Below are positions 25,818-31,105 of a DNA stretch of 31,105 nt, in pieces. Source of the DNA: an uncultured Bacteroides sp. GTDB taxonomy: Bacteria > Bacteroidota > Bacteroidia > Bacteroidales > Bacteroidaceae. The notes beneath the pieces are model-generated. The model was not told the DNA's origin, ran no database searches, and worked only from the letters and a program-made list of their open reading frames with translations. The position numbers and the translations under genes were made by a program. The stretch spans positions 1 through 31,105 of the forward strand of contig URCM01000024.1 in assembly GCA_900546355.1 (NCBI GenBank). The letters run 5' to 3'. Position 1 is the stretch's first letter; the number at the start of each line of letters is the position of its first letter.

Positions 25818-26013
25818 GAAGCTGTTTTGAGTTTATCGTGCGATGATTTGGGATGAGTTTTTGAGGCATTTTCGCTTCTGTGATGAGGAAGATAGCGGGC
25901 TATCTGACGAAGAACAGGAGCGAAAAGGACCAAAAAATCGCCCAAAGCACACACGAAAACGGATACATCAAGCCAAGAAAAACTTTTTGGAGAAATTCAA
26001 AACAGCTTCTTAA
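25814..26013 (+). mobile_element. MITE-like element, 200 bp with 21-bp inverted ends
   Basis: The left end (25814-25834, TTAAGAAGCTGTTTTGAG...) and the right end (25993-26013) are inverted copies of 21 bp with one mismatch. A second copy of the left end lies at 1-54, in opposite orientation. Both ends carry TTAA, which may be a target duplication or part of the repeat; at 1-54 the flank reads gctaag, so TTAA is not conserved there. No transposase is encoded; the only ORF is 56 codons. This fits a non-autonomous element moved by a transposase elsewhere. The parent is not identified. Confidence 0.75.
25843..26013 (+). CDS. 56-residue ORF inside the MITE-like element
   Basis: An ATG at 25843 opens a frame of 56 codons ending in the right inverted end (stop TAA 26011-26013). 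The peptide starts MIWDEFLRHFRFCDEEDSG, has an acidic middle (LSDEEQE), then a strongly basic region (RKGPKNRPKHTRKRIHQAKK) and ends EKFKTAS. The partial copy at 1-54 keeps the start and first codons identical. No family is recognised. It could be a remnant of a transposase end, a real small basic protein, or chance. There is no clear ribosome site. Confidence 0.25.
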   Translation: MIWDEFLRHFRFCDEEDSGLSDEEQERKGPKNRPKHTRKRIHQAKKNFLEKFKTAS

Positions 26014-26065
26014 AGAATGAGGAAGATGAAGAATGAGGAATTCCATGCGGACAATTCTTCATTCT
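26014..26065. terminator. GAATGA-rich imperfect inverted repeat between the MITE and the HTCS stop
   Basis: The left arm (about 26013-26042, repeats of GAATGAGGA and GATGAAGA) is partly complementary to the right arm (about 26052-26077, AATTCTTCATTCTTCATTC). The right arm includes the last codons of the hybrid regulator. A T-rich end exists on the plus strand (TTTTTT at 26072-26077). It may end plus-strand transcription from yqeY; for the minus-strand gene the hairpin lacks a T-run. Confidence 0.4.
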
Positions 26066-29000
26066 TCATTCTTTTTTAATTCCCTCCTGATATTCTGTAG
26101 GAGAAACGCCATACTGTCTCTTAAAGGCATTCGAGAAATGCGTTTGGCTGTTGAACCCTACCGCGTATGCCACCTGCGTAATGGTATACTCTTTACTCTT
26201 CAATAACTCTGCGGCTTGGCGCAAGCGAGTGGCACGGATGAAGTCACTGGGAGTCAAGCCGGTCGATTCTTTAGCACAACGATACAGGTGCGTGCGGCTC
26301 ATTCCTACCTCTTGGGCCAACATTTCCACATTCAGCATCGGATTACTGATATTCGCATCAATCGCCTTCATAATCCGTTCCAAAGCCACTTGGTTATCGG
26401 CTTGCAGCGTCACGGGCGTCAGCTTGTCCTCTTGTGTCTGAGAACCCGAATACTTTCCTTTCAGGCGGATACGGTTCGCTATCAGGTTTTCTATCAGCGC
26501 ATACAGTTCATCGAAGTCGAAAGGCTTGCCTAAATAGCCGTCCGCCCCTTGCCCCAATCCTTCGATACGGTTGGCAAACTCCGTCTTCGAAGTCAGCAAG
26601 ATAACAGGAATATGGTTGGTATTGATGTTCTTCTTCAATTCCCTCAACATCCGGATTCCGTCCCATTCAGGCATTATCACGTCCGAGATAATGATATCGG
26701 GCTGTTCGGCAATGGCTTTCTTATAGCCTTCCAATCCGTTCTCAGCCATTTCTACCCGATAATAAGCCGACAGGTTGTCTGCCAGGTATTTGCGCAAATC
26801 CTCATCATCGTCAATAACCAATGCCTTGAAGTGGGTGCGGGTCCGTCCTTTCTTCTCGTCCTCTACCGGCTTGGCATAATCCATCTGTGCCTCGGTACGT
26901 AAAGCCTGCAAAGGTGTTTCGGCAGGCGTTTCCGCCAGTTCTTCTTTCTTCAGGTGCTTGCAGCCTAAGGGCAAACGGACGACAAAACGGCTACCCTGCG
27001 TGTCTTCCCGGTTCTCGGCGTAAATCACTCCATGATGAAGTTTAACCAACAACTGGCACAAGTTCAGCCCGATACCGAATCCCAACGGGGCGGAAGACCG
27101 GTTGGCTCCACTTTGATAAAACCGCTCGAATATCTTTTTCAGTTCTTTTTCATTCAGTCCTTTGCCCGTATCCGATACGGTAATCTCCATATACGACTGC
27201 AACGGCCCTGTCGTGCGCGGGTCATTTCCTGTACTCACCTGGACATGGATATGTCCACCTTCCGGTGTATATTTCAAGGCATTCGTCACCAAGTTCACCA
27301 ACACCTTATCGAAGTTATCCGGGTCTACCCAAACCGCAGGAAGGGAATCAGCGAATTCCGCATCCAAGGCAATGCCTTTTTGCTGCGCCTGCTCCACATA
27401 AGCATCAACCAGGCCAGTGACAAAGCTACGCATATCCGTTTCCGCAAAACGGATAACCATCTGTCCCTTGTCTATCCGGCGGATATCCAACAGCTGGTTC
27501 AGCAGACGCAATATGCGGTTGGCATTGAAACGGATGGTGAGCAGCTTCTTGGTGGTATCCGCGTCATACTCCCGCTTCAGCAGTTTATCCAGGGGAGTGA
27601 CAATCAAGGTAAGCGGCGAGCGGATTTCATGAGCGATATTGATAAAGAACTGCAATTTCATCTCGCCTATCTGCTCCCGGCGTTTCCGCTGCATGGACAC
27701 ATACAGCAGATAACCTATTCCTATAATAAATAAGGTATAGACCAATCCTGCCCAGCCAGTCCAGTACCAAGGCGAAGCAACGTGGATGCGCACCGACTTC
27801 ACCGGCGAATACACCCCATTCTCACACGCCCGTATCTGTAACGTATAACTGCCCGAAGGCAAGTGCGGATACAAGATGCGCCCCTCACCCGGACGGGTAG
27901 GGTTCCAAGCTTCTTCGAATTCGTGGATGCGGTATTCGTAAATGATGTTGCGCGCATCGCGGAAATCCATCGTCGATACATACAGCAGGAAATTGTTGTC
28001 GGTTGCCGAAAGAGAGAAACGATCGGCATCTATCACATCTTGCTTCACTACCGGTTTACCGCCCGAAAGCGTCTGCCGGGTCACCTTCTGGTTACGGATA
28101 AACAAATCCGTGATACAGGGAGCCTTGTCCAACTTAATCGGATAGATATCATCGGGATTAAAACGGGTAATGCCACGTTCACCACCGAAACAAATGATGC
28201 CGTTTTTGCCTTGGGTATAGCAACCCCGCAAATATTTCTTATCTTCCAATCCGTTGCCCGTATAATAACTGGTTATCTTCTTCCGGTCGGGAGAAAGATA
28301 GGCAATGCCTTGTGCGGTACTGCACCACAAACCGCCGTGACGGTCTTCTATGATACCATATACCTGATTGTCCGGCAATCCCTGAGCGGTAGTAAACACT
28401 TCGTACCGCTTCGTTTGCAGGTCATAGCCCAACAAGCCGTTCTGCGTGCCAATCCATAGTTTCCCGTCCTTCCCTTCCCAAAAAGCATAAGCGCTTACCC
28501 TTACCATCTCCTGAAAAGGAAGATGGACAAAAGCGCGCTGTTGCAAATCGTAGCAACTGACTCCCCCCTGATGGGCAGTCCACACATGACCCACCGAGTC
28601 ACACAAGATAGCGGAAATCCAAAAGTTCACCAGTTCATTCCGGTTGGTGACTGGAGTCTGATAATTGGTCATAAAAAACTCACCCGACTTCCGGTCATAG
28701 CGCAAGATACCTTCCCCCATAACCGCGGCATACAGCGTCTGGTCGTGTCCCTCCGTCACACAGCTCATGACATAATCACCCTGGATGGGATATTTCAGGT
28801 GCAACTGTTTTGTCCTCCGGTCCAAAGTATACAGTCCTTTCCCATTCACACCTACCCAGAAAATACCTTCACTGTCTTCATACATGGCACCTGCCGTATG
28901 CTCCACGGCAATGTAGTCCACGATGCCGCCTTCCGCATCCAACAGGTAAATACCATCGCCCTCTACCGAACACCACAACGTTCCTTCCTTGTCATAATAC

Positions 29001-30040
29001 AACGCAGCAATACCACCTGTCATCTTCGAATAAGAAGAGGGCTTGTTGGTAAAATGAAAAGGCATCGACATATCGGGCAACATCAGCAAGCCCTGATACT
29101 GGCATCCCATCCACAAATTACGTTCCCGGTCTTCGAACAAAAACGTCAGGCGGGTGTGGTTAGCATCGATAAAAGGATTATAAAGCGGCTTGTCTATCAA
29201 TTCTTCACAGCCCGGCACAAGCTGCAACAAGCCATTCCCGCTGGTACCTATCACGATACTGCCGTCCGATGTCAGCAAAGCCCGTGTATAGTAAAGGTCT
29301 TTCTGCCCTCCCCGGTAAGGTACAACCTCCAGACGGTCTGCCACCCTATTCCACCGGTAAACGGCGTAATTGGTCACGACATACAGCCTCCCTCTCCTGT
29401 CTTCCACCAGTCCTTTCACCGTTATCGATTGCAAGGGATACATTTTCTCTTCATGGGTCTTCGGGTCTACCCGCACCACTCCTTCCCGGTCTGTCCCCAA
29501 CCACAAGTACCCGTGGTAGTCCTCATATAAAGTACAAAGGAAACGGTTCAGCCACACCCGTTCGTCGTTTTCTATCCGGTAGCCTGTCATCGTCTCTACA
29601 TTTAGACGAAACAATCCCATGCCCGACACCACAAACAAGATTTCTCCGTTCCTCCGCTGAAGGATACTCGTAATGTAACCCTTTACATTTGTCCCATACA
29701 GACGCACGGTACGGAAGTTATCGCTTTCGGGCTGATAGCATTGCAGCCCGTTACTCGTTCCTACCCACAACCGTTGCGAACGGTCGATGAGCAACGAAAG
29801 TACCTGGTCGCTGGCTATCGAAGTCGAATCGGACTCCTGATGATAATACTCCACAAACTGCGTACCATCGAAACGGCGCAAACCGTCACCGTCCGTGCCA
29901 AGCCACAAAAAGTTATGAAAGTCCTGGCAACAGACGTTCACAATCTGGCAGCCGATGTACGTGTTGTCTACATAGTTGGTGTTATGTGCCGGAAGGAGCG
30001 AAGCCATTGCCAGCAGAAAGCATATCAGTAAGGTCCTCAT
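26066..30040 (-). CDS. Hybrid two-component system regulator (sensor kinase + receiver + AraC HTH)
   Basis: A 1324-residue one-protein signalling system of the Bacteroidetes HTCS class. Order: signal peptide (MRTLLICFLLAMASLLPA), a periplasmic sensor of about 14 Reg_prop beta-propeller repeats (e.g. FLWLGTDGDGLRRFDG, RLWVGTSNGLQCYQ) and a Y_Y_Y domain (about 690-755), one membrane segment (about 758-781), HisKA with H804 in FFINIAHEIRSPLT, HATPase (VSDTGKGLNEKELKKIFERF, GFGIGLNLCQ), a receiver with D1120 in IISDVIMPEWDG, and a C-terminal AraC-type helix-turn-helix (about 1225-1324, VAYAVGFNSQTHFSNAFKRQ). Such proteins sense oligosaccharides and switch on polysaccharide utilisation loci. No susC/susD is in the window; an IS lies just upstream. 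ATG 30040 is preferred over a TTG at 30049. Confidence 0.95.
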   Translation of the reverse strand: MRTLLICFLLAMASLLPAHNTNYVDNTYIGCQIVNVCCQDFHNFLWLGTDGDGLRRFDGTQFVEYYHQESDSTSIASDQVLSLLIDRSQRLWVGTSNGLQCYQPESDNFRTVRLYGTNVKGYITSILQRRNGEILFVVSGMGLFRLNVETMTGYRIENDERVWLNRFLCTLYEDYHGYLWLGTDREGVVRVDPKTHEEKMYPLQSITVKGLVEDRRGRLYVVTNYAVYRWNRVADRLEVVPYRGGQKDLYYTRALLTSDGSIVIGTSGNGLLQLVPGCEELIDKPLYNPFIDANHTRLTFLFEDRERNLWMGCQYQGLLMLPDMSMPFHFTNKPSSYSKMTGGIAALYYDKEGTLWCSVEGDGIYLLDAEGGIVDYIAVEHTAGAMYEDSEGIFWVGVNGKGLYTLDRRTKQLHLKYPIQGDYVMSCVTEGHDQTLYAAVMGEGILRYDRKSGEFFMTNYQTPVTNRNELVNFWISAILCDSVGHVWTAHQGGVSCYDLQQRAFVHLPFQEMVRVSAYAFWEGKDGKLWIGTQNGLLGYDLQTKRYEVFTTAQGLPDNQVYGIIEDRHGGLWCSTAQGIAYLSPDRKKITSYYTGNGLEDKKYLRGCYTQGKNGIICFGGERGITRFNPDDIYPIKLDKAPCITDLFIRNQKVTRQTLSGGKPVVKQDVIDADRFSLSATDNNFLLYVSTMDFRDARNIIYEYRIHEFEEAWNPTRPGEGRILYPHLPSGSYTLQIRACENGVYSPVKSVRIHVASPWYWTGWAGLVYTLFIIGIGYLLYVSMQRKRREQIGEMKLQFFINIAHEIRSPLTLIVTPLDKLLKREYDADTTKKLLTIRFNANRILRLLNQLLDIRRIDKGQMVIRFAETDMRSFVTGLVDAYVEQAQQKGIALDAEFADSLPAVWVDPDNFDKVLVNLVTNALKYTPEGGHIHVQVSTGNDPRTTGPLQSYMEITVSDTGKGLNEKELKKIFERFYQSGANRSSAPLGFGIGLNLCQLLVKLHHGVIYAENREDTQGSRFVVRLPLGCKHLKKEELAETPAETPLQALRTEAQMDYAKPVEDEKKGRTRTHFKALVIDDDEDLRKYLADNLSAYYRVEMAENGLEGYKKAIAEQPDIIISDVIMPEWDGIRMLRELKKNINTNHIPVILLTSKTEFANRIEGLGQGADGYLGKPFDFDELYALIENLIANRIRLKGKYSGSQTQEDKLTPVTLQADNQVALERIMKAIDANISNPMLNVEMLAQEVGMSRTHLYRCAKESTGLTPSDFIRATRLRQAAELLKSKEYTITQVAYAVGFNSQTHFSNAFKRQYGVSPTEYQEGIKKE

Positions 30041-30062
30041 AAAGTCCAATTGTAATTTTCAA

Positions 30063-30070
30063 CAAAGATA
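30063..30070 (-). promoter_or_regulatory. Candidate -7 box for the HTCS gene
   Basis: On the minus strand the sequence reads TATCTTTG, an exact match to TAnnTTTG, 22 bp upstream of the ATG at 30040. No good -33 box was seen. Confidence 0.55.
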
Positions 30071-30123
30071 TTTGTTTTTTCACATAAACCCATGCCTACA
30101 GGGGGAAAATACCAGGAAATTTA

Positions 30124-30194
30124 CGGATTTTAGAGGTGGCCGGATTTTAGAGGTGATGTTACGTAGATTAACGAAAATGAAACGTAGATGTACG
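30124..30194. promoter_or_regulatory. Two pairs of direct repeats upstream of the HTCS gene
   Basis: CGGATTTTAGAGGTG occurs at 30124-30138 and 30141-30155 (period 17 bp). ACGTAGATnnACG occurs at 30161-30173 and 30182-30194 (period 21 bp, two helical turns; the two copies match at 11 of 13 positions). AraC-type regulators often bind direct repeats about 21 bp apart, so the second pair is a candidate site for the HTCS itself or for control of a neighbouring locus. The rest of 30041-30317 shows no gene. Confidence 0.5.
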
Positions 30195-30289
30195 TCACGA
30201 AACATGGAATAATCAAATAAACACATACGTTAATCATTATTTAATCAATATTTCCCAACTTTGTACTGATGAAACTACCTTTATTTATA

Positions 30290-31105
30290 ATAGTCCGTTA
30301 AAAATTCACCATATCGGCTAAGCGGCTTCTGCCACAAAGCCAAAGAGTTCTTTGATAAGTTTAGCATTAAAAGTTCTGTTCGGTTTCAGACCGGACTTGC
30401 TAAAAATTCTTTTGAGCATGTAAATATTACTCAGATAGGCCTTTAGCAGTCCGATGGAAAGCGAGGGATAGTATCGTTGGCGCATGACCTTTGCGATGTT
30501 TACCGATGCCAGTGAGGCATTGAAAGCGAAGTCAAGTTTCCTCAAGTCTCTTGCCTGACAATTGTTGAGTCCGGTGAACTGCTTGGAATCCCGAAAGCAA
30601 AACTCAATCTGGAATCTTGTACGGTAGTATTCGATGATGTCTCTGGCCGACATGTCAAGGTCGGTGGAGAAATAGATTTTGTGTCCTCCCGATTCGGGAT
30701 AATGGACCACGACTTTGATGTTGCGTTTCATTGCCTTTGAATATGCCTTGACTGAGTAAGCCCTTCCTCCTTCAATGTCGAGAATCTCGCAACGCTGAAG
30801 GTCGAGTTTCTCAAAATCAATCTTCTCGCCTTTGATACGCGGCCGTCCCCGCTTGCCTGTGCGGACACCGTCATGTGCATACCACAAGGCGGCATCATCA
30901 CGCAGGCGGCTGATGACATGGAATCCCGACAGGCAGGCTTCACCCACGAACTTCGCCTTTGAGAACCAGGCGTCTGCAACGACATAACGTGTTATGCGGA
31001 GCAACTTGTCCTTGTATTTGCGGAGTACGTCAAGATACCAGTCCACAAGGTTGTAATCTTCGCCTTGCTTTTCCAGATACGCCTTGTCCGGCGTCTGTTC
31101 CGCAC
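30290..31105 (-). mobile_element. IS4-superfamily insertion sequence (3' part, cut by window edge)
   Basis: The element contains the truncated transposase gene at 30318-31105. Its inner end is not proven; it probably lies between about 30290 and 30317, in the region TAGTCCGTTAAAAATTCACC, just before the transposase stop. The other end is outside the window, so inverted repeats and target duplication cannot be checked. Confidence 0.6.
30318..31105 (-). CDS. IS4-superfamily transposase, C-terminal part (partial)
   Basis: 262 codons are visible and the frame stays open at the window edge, so the N terminus is missing. The DDE core is recognisable: the second Asp lies in YVVADAWFSKAKFV, and the IS4 signature Y-(2)-R-(3)-E-(6)-K fits exactly in YRTRFQIEFCFRDSK, whose Glu is the third catalytic residue. 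C-terminal helices follow (FNASLASVNIAKVMRQRYYP). No frameshift or internal stop is seen in the visible part, so the copy may be functional. It lies about 280 bp upstream of the divergent-free HTCS start, on the same strand. It cleaves and joins DNA ends during transposition. Confidence 0.9.
   Translation of the reverse strand, partial: AEQTPDKAYLEKQGEDYNLVDWYLDVLRKYKDKLLRITRYVVADAWFSKAKFVGEACLSGFHVISRLRDDAALWYAHDGVRTGKRGRPRIKGEKIDFEKLDLQRCEILDIEGGRAYSVKAYSKAMKRNIKVVVHYPESGGHKIYFSTDLDMSARDIIEYYRTRFQIEFCFRDSKQFTGLNNCQARDLRKLDFAFNASLASVNIAKVMRQRYYPSLSIGLLKAYLSNIYMLKRIFSKSGLKPNRTFNAKLIKELFGFVAEAA

Noticed and set aside
1..26013. Composite transposon bounded by the two repeat-element copies
   Set aside because: The bracketed 25.8 kb is core housekeeping DNA and the elements encode no transposase; independent insertions are more likely.
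28523..29530. 335-codon plus-strand open frame opposite the HTCS sensor
   Set aside because: Antisense shadow of the Reg_prop repeat region; composition is rich in His, Pro and Gln with no domain.

Overview
The window looks like chromosomal DNA of a Bacteroidales gut commensal, most likely Bacteroides/Phocaeicola-like. Reasons: the order of the division/cell-wall (dcw) cluster, the glycine-lipid acyltransferase pair beside it, a hybrid two-component system of the Bacteroidetes type, an FtsL-like protein of Bacteroidetes character, and promoter -7 boxes of the form TAnnTTTG. These identifications come from reading the sequence and from recalled families; no database search was run.

Layout. 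1-54 is the end of a small repeat element. 39-4000 (minus) is a three-gene run: a TPR lipoprotein, a DUF4292-type lipoprotein and an EnvC-like amidase activator. dut (minus, 4097-4531) and a dGTPase (plus, 4657-5991) diverge across a palindrome. 5995-7335 (minus) is a membrane protein fused to a cytidylate-kinase-like domain. 7520-9358 (minus) holds glsB and glsA for glycine/flavolipin-type lipids, with a strong terminator after glsB. 9665-25224 (plus) is the dcw cluster: rsmH, ftsL-like, ftsI (PBP with PASTA), murE, mraY, murD, ftsW, then a terminator, a triple palindrome array and a new promoter, then murG, murC, ftsQ, ftsA, ftsZ. yqeY follows (25368-25817). A second, complete copy of the small repeat element (200 bp, inverted ends) lies at 25814-26013. 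26066-30040 (minus) is a 1324-residue hybrid two-component regulator, and 30318-31105 (minus) is the 3' part of an IS4-superfamily transposase that runs off the window.

How the genes fit together. dut and the dGTPase act on dNTP pools. RsmH through FtsZ make lipid II (MurE, MraY, MurD, MurG, MurC) and build the septum (FtsZ, FtsA, FtsQ, FtsL, FtsW, FtsI); the EnvC-like protein probably helps split septal peptidoglycan. mraZ, the usual first dcw gene, is not in front of rsmH. A terminator between ftsW and murG splits the cluster into two likely transcription units.

No defence island, CRISPR array, tRNA or rRNA was found. The most unusual non-coding structures are the three 15-bp palindromes at an exact 23-bp period between ftsW and murG, the MITE-like element carrying its own 56-codon ORF, and the direct-repeat pairs upstream of the hybrid regulator.
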